The notes under the pieces are model-generated. The model was given only the letters and a program-made list of their open reading frames with translations, was not told where the DNA came from and made no database searches. A DNA stretch of 64,000 nt, taken from contig NZ_CP011390.1 in the NCBI RefSeq assembly GCF_001644645.1, forward strand, positions 2,476,001-2,540,000. Direction: 5' to 3'. The position numbers were made by a program, and so were the translations under genes. Positions 42,967 through 50,775 of this stretch are shown here, piece by piece. Every line of letters begins with the position of its first letter. Position 1 is the first letter of the stretch. This stretch comes from Flavisolibacter tropicus. GTDB lineage: Bacteria > Bacteroidota > Bacteroidia > Chitinophagales > Chitinophagaceae.

Positions 42967-43994
42967 TTTAGAATATTATAAAGGGTGGCCCATTCTGTCA
43001 CTTTTCCATTAATTTCTGCAGCTTTCTTTTCGGCAGCAGCTTTGTTGTCAAATGCAGCGGCATTACCGCCCATAGGACTTTTCAATTCACTACCCACAAC
43101 AAACACGGCTGTTTTTGTATCTAAGAAACCTTCATGATTGTTGTAATTAGTAAAAAGTATGCTGCTGACATTACTCATTTCCACCTTACTATCTCTCAGA
43201 AAATTGGCCAGGCAATGCACATCGTCAAACTTATACACGCGCCCCTTTTTAGTAACGATCTCACCACCAAACTTTGGATCCATTATCGTCATACGGCAAT
43301 CATCGCAATTGTCTTTGCCATAGGCAATGGGCTCGGCTTTTGCAGAACAACTAACCAACAAGATGCATAAAGCAGCTGAAGACAAAATGGTAGCATAAGG
43401 CTGCGTAGCGGACAGCTTATATTTTCTTGTTTTGCGCCACTCCAGGAACCAAACAATAAACAATACGACACCAACACCAATCACTATCCAACCACCAATA
43501 TCGGGATAGGAGTATGCATCGAAATTGAGTAGTTTTTTATGTCCAACAACAGGAGGTTGGTAAGAAAGTCCGGGTACCTGAATAGCAGCTTTAGGATCTA
43601 AGTTGTGGCCGTAATCATATCCCCATATATAGAAATCAGCCAGTGCAGCAATAGCTGCCAATACAGTGATCATTAAAAAGGAGAATAACAGTTTTCTTTT
43701 GCCACTGGCGGCTACGATCAGCCCAAAGACAATAAAGCCTGCAACTATATAACCCAGGTAGCTGAACTCTGGAAACATAGAAGCATTAATATGCTTCATA
43801 CCAATATAGTGGTTCAAGCCATTGATGATGTCTACCTCACCCGTTATCTTATCCAGCCATATCTGCATGGTCAGCCCCTCCGGGTATTGAGGTGCCTGCA
43901 AGAAAATAAACCAAACTGGAATAAAGTAAGTAGCAGCTAAGCTCAAGGAGGCCAGTGCTATGATGATCCGGGAGGTGAGACTCATTCTTTTCAT
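42963..43994 (-). CDS. nosL: NosL fused to an N-terminal membrane domain
   Basis: The product is 343 aa from ATG 43994-43992 (MKRMSLTSRIIIALA). The N-terminal half has four to five helices with His-containing loops (NHYIGMKHINASMFPEFS; DYGHNLDPKAAIQVPG; PVVGHKKLLNF). After a lipobox-like LLVSCSAKAE (about residue 205), the NosL domain begins, with the copper motif GKDNCDDCRMTIMDPKFGG (about 216-234) and FDDVHCLANFL. NosL is a Cu(I) chaperone for NosZ. The membrane fusion is unusual compared with the stand-alone lipoprotein of Proteobacteria. Confidence 0.88.
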   Translation of the reverse strand: MKRMSLTSRIIIALASLSLAATYFIPVWFIFLQAPQYPEGLTMQIWLDKITGEVDIINGLNHYIGMKHINASMFPEFSYLGYIVAGFIVFGLIVAASGKRKLLFSFLMITVLAAIAALADFYIWGYDYGHNLDPKAAIQVPGLSYQPPVVGHKKLLNFDAYSYPDIGGWIVIGVGVVLFIVWFLEWRKTRKYKLSATQPYATILSSAALCILLVSCSAKAEPIAYGKDNCDDCRMTIMDPKFGGEIVTKKGRVYKFDDVHCLANFLRDSKVEMSNVSSILFTNYNNHEGFLDTKTAVFVVGSELKSPMGGNAAAFDNKAAAEKKAAEINGKVTEWATLYNILK

Positions 43995-44010
43995 AAAAAC
44001 AACTTTTAAA

Positions 44011-44040
44011 AACTTCCGGGAGCTTGACGTCCCGGAAGTT
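44011..44040 (-). terminator. stem-loop upstream of nosL
   Basis: AACTTCCGGGA (44011-44021) and TCCCGGAAGTT (44030-44040), perfect 11-bp arms over an 8-nt loop. On the minus strand TTTTAAAAGTTG follows. It lies 17 bp before the nosL start and could dampen read-through from nosZ into nosL. Confidence 0.65.
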
Positions 44041-44106
44041 GGCAACGTACAATGAAAAAAGGTTATCCTGGAAGCTGTTTGAGTTAGTTGTTCAGAATTG
44101 ATTATG

Positions 44107-44198
44107 CGGGTATTTTGGAGCGAAACGAGGAGGATTTTGCAGCCCTAGTCCAAACGCCTAAGGCGAAAAATCCGACGAAGTTGCAGCCCAAAAGACAC
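44107..44198. repeat. structured imperfect palindrome between the FAS1 gene and nosL
   Basis: The outer arms GGTATTTTGG (44109-44118) and CCCAAAAGACACC (44187-44199) pair. So do GGATTTT (44132-44138) and AAAAATCC (44166-44173). A central CGCC-TAA-GGCG (44155-44165) forms a small hairpin. GCAGCCC occurs twice. The design looks like a REP or MITE-like folded element. Confidence 0.5.
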
Positions 44199-44238
44199 CA
44201 TAAGTAATATCAAATAATTAATTCAAACAGCTTCTTTA

Positions 44239-44805
44239 TTATTTCTGCGGTGGCAGCAATACACCATCAATCACATGAATGATACCGTTAGAAGCTGGTA
44301 TTGATGCGATAATGGTGGCTGTACCGTTTACTATTATTTTACCATCTTTCTTAGAGATGGTGATATTTCCGCTATTGGCTTGGTTGATTACCTGTCCATC
44401 CTGCAGCATTTCCGGCTTGAAAACACCAACAGATACATGGTACTGCAAAATATCCTGCAGCTTAGCTTTGTTCTCGTCTTTCATCAGGCTTTCCAATGCT
44501 TCTTTTGGCACTTTTTCAAAAGCTGCATTGGTAGGAGCAAACACGGTAAAAGGGCCCGCGTTGGATAATACATCTACCAGCTCGGCTTGCTTTACAGCCG
44601 CTACCAGCGTGGTATGATCTTTAGAGCCCATAGCTACTTTCACTACATCCTTTTGAGATTCATCATCCTGCACGGCTGATTGGCCGGCTGCCGTTGCAGA
44701 TGGGGCTTCTTCTGACTTAGTGCTGTTTGCCTCTGAAGTATTGCATGCATATAGAAATAGGGCAGCAATGGCAATGGACAGGTTGAATATCTTTTTCATA
44801 TACAT
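44239..44805 (-). CDS. FAS1 (fasciclin) domain lipoprotein in the nos operon
   Basis: The 188-aa lipoprotein has a signal ending ALFLYACNTSEA. A Glu/Ser/Ala-rich linker follows, then a single FAS1 domain (about 55-185) with the H1 and H2 blocks AGPFTVFAPTNAAFEKVPKE (about 103-122) and NGIIHVIDGVLLPP (about 172). Bacterial FAS1 proteins are extracellular adhesion or heme/protein-binding modules. It lies 47 bp after nosZ and ahead of nosL on the same strand. A role in nitrous oxide respiration is not established. Confidence 0.87.
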   Translation of the reverse strand: MYMKKIFNLSIAIAALFLYACNTSEANSTKSEEAPSATAAGQSAVQDDESQKDVVKVAMGSKDHTTLVAAVKQAELVDVLSNAGPFTVFAPTNAAFEKVPKEALESLMKDENKAKLQDILQYHVSVGVFKPEMLQDGQVINQANSGNITISKKDGKIIVNGTATIIASIPASNGIIHVIDGVLLPPQK

Positions 44806-44812
44806 AGTTTGA

Positions 44813-44843
44813 ATAGAGCAGCCCTAGGGAAAGGCTGCTCTAT
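44813..44843 (-). terminator. stem-loop between nosZ and the FAS1 gene
   Basis: ATAGAGCAGCC (44813-44823) and GGCTGCTCTAT (44833-44843) pair perfectly over 11 bp with a 9-nt loop. It lies 9 bp after the nosZ stop and 8 bp before the FAS1 start. It has no U-run, so it is more likely an mRNA processing or stabilising stem after nosZ. Confidence 0.6.
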
Positions 44844-44851
44844 GTGATTAC

Positions 44852-46873
44852 TTATTTTTTAGGAGTAGCATTACCGGCGTTGCCAGCAGGCGTGTTTTCA
44901 ACAGGTAGATTTTTACCTGTACTAAAGGTTAGTGCTACGTTGCTACCTGCAGGAGATACGCGTACATATCCTTGCATTTCCTGGTGCAATGCAGAACAGA
45001 AGTCAGTACAGTAGATTGGGAATACACCGGTTCTATCTGGTACCCATTTCAGGGTTTGTGTTTCACCAGGCATTACCAGTATTTCTGCATTGTTGGCGCC
45101 TTTCACTGCAAAGCCGTGTGGCACATCCCAATCCTGCTCCTGGTTAGTTAGGTGGAAGTAAACGACATCACCCATTTTGATACCTTCAATATTATCAGGC
45201 GTAAAGTGAGAGCGGATAGCCGTCATTTTCACGTGTACTTCGTTACCCTTGCGCTCTACAGAAGCCTGGCTTTCACCTTTGGCTACATAAGGGTGCTGGT
45301 TATCTTCGATCTTATAGATCTTCTGGCTTTTCTTCATTAAGATCTCGGCAGGAATAGACTCCGCATAGTGAGGTTCACCCGTAGTTGGGAAGTCTAATAC
45401 CAACTTCATCTTATCGCCACTGATATCAAACAGTTGCGCACTTTGTGTTAGCTCTGGACCTGTTGGCAGATAACGATCTTTAGTGATCTTGTTATAAGCC
45501 ACTACATATTTACCCCAAGGCTTCTTGGTAGGACCGCCAGGAATAGACAAGTGACCAATAGAATAGTAAGTAGGTACGCGATCTAACACTTTCAAGGATT
45601 TGATATCCCACTTAACAATCTCAGAAGACACGAAGAATGAAGTATAAGCATTTCCTTTTCCATCAAACTCGGTGTGTAATGGTCCAAGACCTGGTTTCTG
45701 TACTTCACCATGCAATACGGCATCGTATTTCAGTACAGGTATGCCATCATAAGTGCCATCGTAGTTTTTATCAGCAATAGCTTTTTGAATTTTATCGAAT
45801 GAGAATACTGGAATTACAGCAGCCAGTTTACCACTACCTACAATGTATTCACCACTAGGATCGGTATCGCAACCGTGTGGAGATTTTGGACAAGGCATGA
45901 AGTAAACTACATCCTGCAGCTCTTTAGGATCCAGCATAAGCACCTCATTAACAAATTCTGAAGTAGCAGTATGCGTTTTTTCGTCCAATACGTTATGTGC
46001 ATACTTTACTGGCACTTTCTTGCCTTTACCAGCGCGGGCATATTCCTGGGCTTTTTTCCAGTTTACCGCCATGATAAAATCTTTGTCTTTAGCAGAAGCA
46101 TTCACTTCCAAAAGTGTATTAGCTTTTTCAGAGTTATAGCAGCTAAAGAAGAACCAGTCTTTTGATTTGCCTTTACCCGCACGGGCCAGGTCAAAGTTGA
46201 TACCAGGCAGCAAAAGCTGGAAGTCAATGTTCATGTGGCCGGTATTTTTATCAATACCAATAAAGCTCACTGTACCCTTGAAGTTGTCTTTATAGGTGTT
46301 AATAGGCACGTCGGTATTACCATTATCCATTGGCACGCTAAAGCGGGTACCAGCTACTACATACTCGGTATTTTCTGTAATAAATGGTGAGGAGTGGTTA
46401 CCTGCACTGTTTGGGATCTCAATGATTTCCTCTGTGCGGAAGGTAGAAAGGTTGATACGGGCAATACGTGGCGTATTGTTGGCATTACCAAATGCCCAGC
46501 GACCATCGTGTTGACCATCGGTTGTAGATAAGGCAATGTGGTGCAAATCATCCCAGGGAACAAAGCCATGTGAAGTGTTCAGTAATGGTTTTGTTTCTTC
46601 AGAAAAACCATAACCGTTTTCTGGAAATTGAGAGAACACTGGAATAATGCGAAATAAACGGCCAGAAGGCAATCCGTAGATGCTCATTTGGCCGTTAAAA
46701 CCACCAGACACTATGTTATAAAATTCGTCGTACTTACCAGGAGCTACATAAGCTTTCGCAGCATCACCAGTGGCAGCAGCTTCTGCACTTTTAGGCTTAC
46801 AGCTGTACATTGTACTTGCCGCAGCCACCACAAGAGCTGTGTTTATTAAAAATTTTGTGGAAGAATGTGACAT
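44852..46873 (-). CDS. nosZ: NosZ: nitrous-oxide reductase, clade II (Sec-type)
   Basis: The 673-aa enzyme reduces N2O to N2 in the periplasm. The N-terminus (AAASTMYSCKPK) is a Sec/lipoprotein-type signal without a twin-arginine motif, as in clade II. The seven CuZ histidines are visible: WDDLHH (111-112), SAGNHSS (160), KSPHG, GPLHTEF, SIGHLS and GEPHYAE. The CuA domain has YCTDFCSALHQEM (Cys 622, Cys 626, His 630, Met 633). All ligands seem intact. It follows a cytochrome c gene and precedes the FAS1 and nosL genes. Confidence 0.96.
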   Translation of the reverse strand: MSHSSTKFLINTALVVAAASTMYSCKPKSAEAAATGDAAKAYVAPGKYDEFYNIVSGGFNGQMSIYGLPSGRLFRIIPVFSQFPENGYGFSEETKPLLNTSHGFVPWDDLHHIALSTTDGQHDGRWAFGNANNTPRIARINLSTFRTEEIIEIPNSAGNHSSPFITENTEYVVAGTRFSVPMDNGNTDVPINTYKDNFKGTVSFIGIDKNTGHMNIDFQLLLPGINFDLARAGKGKSKDWFFFSCYNSEKANTLLEVNASAKDKDFIMAVNWKKAQEYARAGKGKKVPVKYAHNVLDEKTHTATSEFVNEVLMLDPKELQDVVYFMPCPKSPHGCDTDPSGEYIVGSGKLAAVIPVFSFDKIQKAIADKNYDGTYDGIPVLKYDAVLHGEVQKPGLGPLHTEFDGKGNAYTSFFVSSEIVKWDIKSLKVLDRVPTYYSIGHLSIPGGPTKKPWGKYVVAYNKITKDRYLPTGPELTQSAQLFDISGDKMKLVLDFPTTGEPHYAESIPAEILMKKSQKIYKIEDNQHPYVAKGESQASVERKGNEVHVKMTAIRSHFTPDNIEGIKMGDVVYFHLTNQEQDWDVPHGFAVKGANNAEILVMPGETQTLKWVPDRTGVFPIYCTDFCSALHQEMQGYVRVSPAGSNVALTFSTGKNLPVENTPAGNAGNATPKK

Positions 46874-46908
46874 ATAATAGGAGATTAGTTTTTAGAGATG
46901 GGAATCGA

Positions 46909-47385
46909 TTATTTTTCACCGTCGTTGCTCCGCATGAACTCTACTATTTTGCGGGCATCTTCTTTCGCTACGTTTTGGTTAGGCATGCGTACTAAACATT
47001 GCTCTAATAGCTTTTGTGCTTCAGGATCTTTTTCCAGCATCATATCCGTGTTCATGATCATATTCATGATCCAATGTGGCTGGCGTTTTTTGGTTACGTC
47101 TTTCCAACCGGGTCCCACCAGCTTTTCATCTGTCAGTTTATGACAGCTCTGGCATTTCATATCATAGATGCCTTTACCAGCAGAAACCCACTCAGCATTT
47201 AAAGGAGAAGTAACCTGTACATCTTCTGGCTTTACTTCATTTCCATGGACCTCTGTTTGAGCAGTAGCTGTTTCTGTTGTGCCTGCTGGTGCACTTGCTG
47301 CCGAGCTGGTGCTGTCTGAACAACTTACAAATAGCCCAGACCCTGTTAGAAGAAGTGCCGCGGCAAGCAATAATTTTCTTTTCAT
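46909..47385 (-). CDS. monoheme cytochrome c lipoprotein of the nos operon
   Basis: The 158-aa lipoprotein (lipobox near GLFVSCSDS) has one heme site, DMKCQSCHKLTDEKLVGPG (about 80-98), and a likely axial Met in LVRMPNQNV (about 137). Small c-type cytochromes of this kind precede nosZ in clade II operons and probably feed electrons to NosZ. It is the first gene of the operon, 35 bp before nosZ. Its 164-bp upstream region is shared with the divergent Rrf2 gene. Confidence 0.87.
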   Translation of the reverse strand: MKRKLLLAAALLLTGSGLFVSCSDSTSSAASAPAGTTETATAQTEVHGNEVKPEDVQVTSPLNAEWVSAGKGIYDMKCQSCHKLTDEKLVGPGWKDVTKKRQPHWIMNMIMNTDMMLEKDPEAQKLLEQCLVRMPNQNVAKEDARKIVEFMRSNDGEK

Positions 47386-47549
47386 ACTGAAATTTTAGAG
47401 TTTTGTAAAAAAGACCTGCATGTCTTTAATAAGTCAAAAGTATTCCTGTTAAAACCCCTTAACATTGAGTGAGGTCAACCCTAAACATGACATTGCTCAG
47501 GTTGGTCGGAAATAACTGGAAATAAATTTGAGCGGTAAACTGGAAAGCC

Positions 47550-47993
47550 ATGCTATTTTCTAAATCATTCAGCTATGCGTTGCGCGGTATTTTATATATC
47601 GCTGTTGTGCAGGAAGAAAAACAGCGCGTGCCTTTGGAGGAGATAGCCGATAAAGTAGGCGCCCCAAAGCATTTTATGGGAAAGGTGCTAAAGCGCCTGG
47701 TCAAAGAAAATATATTAAACTCAGTTAAAGGTCCCACCGGCGGATTTTATCTTCGAGAAAAAACCCTTTCTACACCCGTTCTTACCATTGTAGCCATCAC
47801 AGATGGTCTTGCTGGATTTAAGACCTGTGTATTACGTTTTGTTGAATGCAATCTGCAAAACCCCTGCCCTATGCACGCCAAAGTAGAAGCAACCATTAAG
47901 GAGTTAAAAGAAATGATTGGAGAAACGACCGTTGGCGAATTACTAACAAACGACAAAGAGCGACTGTTGGCAAGTATTGCTACCGTGAGTTGA
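47550..47993 (+). CDS. Rrf2-family regulator divergent from the nos operon
   Basis: The 147-aa protein has the winged-helix start SKSFSYALRGILYIAVV and SVKGPTGGFYLRE. It has cysteines in KTCVLRFVECNLQNPCPMH (C-x7-C-x5-C, about 94-112), a likely iron-sulfur site sensing NO or redox state. Divergent placement makes it the obvious regulator of nos. The shared intergenic DNA contains GACCTGCATGTC (about 47414-47425, imperfect palindrome) and GTCA-N10-TGAC (about 47475-47492), either of which might be its site. Confidence 0.87.
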   Translation: MLFSKSFSYALRGILYIAVVQEEKQRVPLEEIADKVGAPKHFMGKVLKRLVKENILNSVKGPTGGFYLREKTLSTPVLTIVAITDGLAGFKTCVLRFVECNLQNPCPMHAKVEATIKELKEMIGETTVGELLTNDKERLLASIATVS

Positions 47994-48089
47994 GTTCGTA
48001 TTGTAACTCGAGCAAACAAGAAGCTTTTTTTAACTCAAGGACTGTTTGTACCTGACAGCCATCTTTAAAAGCTATCGAGCAATAACAGC

Positions 48090-48722
48090 TTATCTATCGT
48101 TAAATCCCTGTAATGGTTCATCTATTTTTTGTCGCAATTGTTTTAACTCAAAATCAAATTCTGGGCTACCATTAAAAACCTTGAGTAGATAGCTACTATC
48201 CTGAGGTATCAATTTAGAAAAATATTCCCTGCTTGAATCGCCATTTAAATAATAAGTAAAATAAATAGCAAACTTCCACTTATCACCTTTTGCTGAATCT
48301 GTCTCTTCGTTTAAAACCCAATAAGAAAGAGCCGTGGCTTTTGTGGTACTATCAAAATGTTTATTTAATACCTTAAGTGCTTTATTAAGTTCTTTAGGAA
48401 TATCTTTTATTGCTATGTAATTGGATTGCTGCTGGCTTATTAGTTGACCTACCTGTCCATAAAAGAAGATACTAACAGCAATTAACAGGCCGCCTAATTG
48501 GCAATAAAACTGCGTCTTGCCTTCTCTACCCTCCTTGTAGAAAAGGACAATAATGAGCATGGATATTAAAAAGGCAGGAACTATAATCAAAAGTGGCAAA
48601 CACCAAAAAGCAAGCTCAAAAAACGGTTCAACAAAACTTCTAGTAGATAAAGCAGCAAGGGTATAAGAGAATATAATGTCTATTAAAATAACTCTCCAAA
48701 TGGCCCTTTTAAAGCTTTTCAT
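48090..48722 (-). CDS. membrane protein of unknown function, 210 aa
   Basis: The protein has three N-terminal helices (about 11-30, 38-62, 75-97) followed by a soluble Lys/Asp/Asn-rich C-terminal domain of about 110 residues without cysteines. I do not recognise a family. It is flanked by the Rrf2 gene and by the arsenic operon, both with gaps of about 100-290 bp, and so is likely its own unit. Nothing in the sequence links it to either neighbour. Confidence 0.55.
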   Translation of the reverse strand: MKSFKRAIWRVILIDIIFSYTLAALSTRSFVEPFFELAFWCLPLLIIVPAFLISMLIIVLFYKEGREGKTQFYCQLGGLLIAVSIFFYGQVGQLISQQQSNYIAIKDIPKELNKALKVLNKHFDSTTKATALSYWVLNEETDSAKGDKWKFAIYFTYYLNGDSSREYFSKLIPQDSSYLLKVFNGSPEFDFELKQLRQKIDEPLQGFNDR

Positions 48723-49014
48723 TGTATAACTGCTAATAGAACAAGCTTGCTAGTGTGGTAGCCAACTCAGTTCTTATTGTTTTGGTTTATGGATGAAAGA
48801 TAAAGAGAATTGCAATTGCTACTTACATTCACTGCATCTACCTTGCCTCTTCTGCCTAGTCTCCTTTGAATAGCCATTGTGCGACAGTAAGGAACTCCGA
48901 GTTAACCAATAAATGAATTTAACTTAAAAGAGCATTTACGACTGTTGCTGAACCGAAGAACCCACATCCACAACATAAACCTGAGAAATGAAACTCGTTG
49001 AAAAAGAGAAATGT

Positions 49015-49428
49015 TTACAGATTGGTTGCAACAAAATCCTGGCTATACATTTTAATCAGATTTCTAACGTTTCTAAATTGCTGCATGATCTCTTCTTCTG
49101 TTCCCGTAGCTTTTGCCGGATCAGGAAAATTATAGTGAAACTTGATTGCATTGGAAGGGAAGTAAGGGCATCTTTCTTTCGCATTATCACAAACAGTAAT
49201 GACAAAATCAAAGTCAATACCCTTATACTCGTTTACATTATTTGAGGTATGCTTAGAAATGTCAATGCCATCTTCTTGCATAATTTGAATGGCTCTTGGA
49301 TTGACACCGTGCGTTTCTACACCTGCACTATACACTTCTGCTTTATTACCTGCAAAATGCCTTAAGTAACCTTCTGCAATCTGACTTCTACAACTATTGC
49401 CAGTACAGAGTACTAGTATCTTTTTCAT
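49015..49428 (-). CDS. arsC: ArsC: arsenate reductase, low-molecular-weight phosphatase type
   Basis: The 137-aa enzyme has the phosphatase-like loop VLCTGNSCRSQIAEGYLR (Cys-x5-Arg, about 6-23). Further cysteines lie in VITVCDNAKERCPYFPS (about 78-94), the redox pair of thioredoxin-coupled arsenate reductases. It reduces arsenate to arsenite. It is the last gene of the arsenic operon, overlapping aqpS by ATGA. Confidence 0.93.
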   Translation of the reverse strand: MKKILVLCTGNSCRSQIAEGYLRHFAGNKAEVYSAGVETHGVNPRAIQIMQEDGIDISKHTSNNVNEYKGIDFDFVITVCDNAKERCPYFPSNAIKFHYNFPDPAKATGTEEEIMQQFRNVRNLIKMYSQDFVATNL

Positions 49429-50090
49429 TTGCTTTGATTATCAAGTTGTGTTTTATAATGTAATACTCTAAAAATTGAGATAGCGAATAAGGCACCTAAA
49501 ATGGGTGCCAGTATGTATACCCAAAGATGTTCTGTATGTCCTGAAACTAGCGCCGGTGCAATACTTCGAATGGGGTTCATACTTGCGCCGCTTACAGGAC
49601 CGGCAAACATAGCTTCCAACAAAACGGTTGAGCCAATGGCCAACCCAGCAAACATACCTTGTTCTTTACTGCCTGTTGCTACGTTAATAATTACTAGCAT
49701 CAGGAAAAAGGTCAGTATGAATTCTAAAACAAAAGATTGGATGGCGGATCCGGCTGGCAACGTGGCACCTAAAGTTTGATTGGAAGGAAATAAATATTTC
49801 AAGGTAAGACTTGCCAATATGGCACCAACTGTTTGACTAATAATGTAGGGTAACACTTGCTTTAAAGGGAACCGCTTTGCTACAGTGAATGCAATCGTTA
49901 CAGCCGGATTCATATGAGCGCCTGAAATACCACCCAGGGCATAAATCATGGCCATAACAATCAACCCGAAAGTAATGGCAACGCCTACATGGGTAATGAC
50001 ACCACCAGACTGCTCATTAATGACAATTGCCCCTGTGCCGCAAAACACAAGAGCAAATGTTCCTAAAACCTCCGCTATGTATTTATTCAT
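49425..50090 (-). CDS. aqpS: AqpS-like aquaglyceroporin for arsenite
   Basis: The 221-aa MIP-family channel has six helices and two NPA-like boxes: HMNPAVTIAFTVAKRF (about 60-75) and a modified SMNPIRSIAPALVSG (about 170-184). Placed between arsC and arsN2, it fits AqpS, which lets arsenite flow out of the cell after reduction. It would replace ArsB or Acr3, neither of which is present nearby. It overlaps arsC by 4 bp and arsN2 by 8 bp. Confidence 0.85.
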   Translation of the reverse strand: MNKYIAEVLGTFALVFCGTGAIVINEQSGGVITHVGVAITFGLIVMAMIYALGGISGAHMNPAVTIAFTVAKRFPLKQVLPYIISQTVGAILASLTLKYLFPSNQTLGATLPAGSAIQSFVLEFILTFFLMLVIINVATGSKEQGMFAGLAIGSTVLLEAMFAGPVSGASMNPIRSIAPALVSGHTEHLWVYILAPILGALFAISIFRVLHYKTQLDNQSK

Positions 50091-50523
50091 TTACTACAAG
50101 TGGTTTTTTCATAACGATTGCACTAACAGGGCAAACATAGCTGAATTCTGATGAAGCTTTAACTTCAGTTGGAACTTCTTCTCTTGCAATAGCGTGATAA
50201 CCATTCTTGCTGAAATACTTATCCGCCGTTTCAGTTAAAAGGTACATATTACTAATACCAGAAGCCGTAGCCTGTTCTTCTAAGGTTCTTACAAGTGTTT
50301 CGGCAATGTGCCGGTTGCGGTAATCCGGATGAACCACCATAGAACGCAACAGACCAGATCGACCATATCGTTCCATTCCAATCAATCCTATTACTTTATC
50401 GTCATCAACTACTATATAAAAATCGGAAAGCGAACCCGGCAAATCTTCTGAAGGCAACTTATTTGCTTGTAGAAGACTAATTATTTCATAGCGGTGCTGC
50501 TCCATGGCGTTGGCTACTTGCAT
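50083..50523 (-). CDS. arsN2: ArsN2-type GNAT N-acetyltransferase
   Basis: The 146-aa GNAT protein has the acetyl-CoA region RSMVVHPDYRNRHIAETLVR (about 65-84) and the beta-bulge stretch NMYLLTETADKYFSKNGY. In arsenic operons ArsN proteins acetylate methylated or glutamine-analogue arsenicals. The arsenic-cluster position supports that assignment over a generic GNAT. It overlaps aqpS by 8 bp and follows a small ORF by 19 bp. Confidence 0.82.
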   Translation of the reverse strand: MQVANAMEQHRYEIISLLQANKLPSEDLPGSLSDFYIVVDDDKVIGLIGMERYGRSGLLRSMVVHPDYRNRHIAETLVRTLEEQATASGISNMYLLTETADKYFSKNGYHAIAREEVPTEVKASSEFSYVCPVSAIVMKKPLVVNE

Positions 50524-50542
50524 AAACTGAAGTTATTTTAGG

Positions 50543-50734
50543 TTAAAGGTTAGTTTTAATACTAAACTGTCTTGCACTTCTTCGAATTCTCCACATATCA
50601 TAAGCAGAGAAGGCTGCTTGATTGCACTTATACTTATTTACCACTTCTTGATCGTCTATATGGTAGATTGTTTGGCAAAAGTCAATACAACATTGTGTTT
50701 GACCATTTTCCTTCTGAATATTATTTGTATTCAT
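50543..50734 (-). CDS. small Cys-containing protein in the arsenic operon, 63 aa
   Basis: The frame runs from ATG 50734-50732 to TAA and encodes MNTNNIQKENGQTQCCIDFC at its start, then CNQAAFSAYDMWRIRRSARQ. Four cysteines (CCIDFC and one further) and a basic C-terminus suggest metal or arsenical binding, or a regulatory adaptor. It lies between arsM and arsN2 on the same strand, with gaps of 41 and 19 bp. I do not recognise a family; context is the main support. Confidence 0.5.
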   Translation of the reverse strand: MNTNNIQKENGQTQCCIDFCQTIYHIDDQEVVNKYKCNQAAFSAYDMWRIRRSARQFSIKTNL

Positions 50735-50775
50735 GGCTATACTTTTATTATTTAAGCAATGTGGTTAAGCTTCTA

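Noticed and set aside
42963..44045. longer start for NosL at 44045
   Set aside because: The extra 17 residues are translated from the hairpin at 44011-44040; ATG 43994 begins a proper helix.
30000..48000. nitrite reductase (nirS or nirK) expected with nor and nos
   Set aside because: No cytochrome cd1 or copper nitrite reductase motif was found anywhere in the window, so complete denitrification is not claimed.
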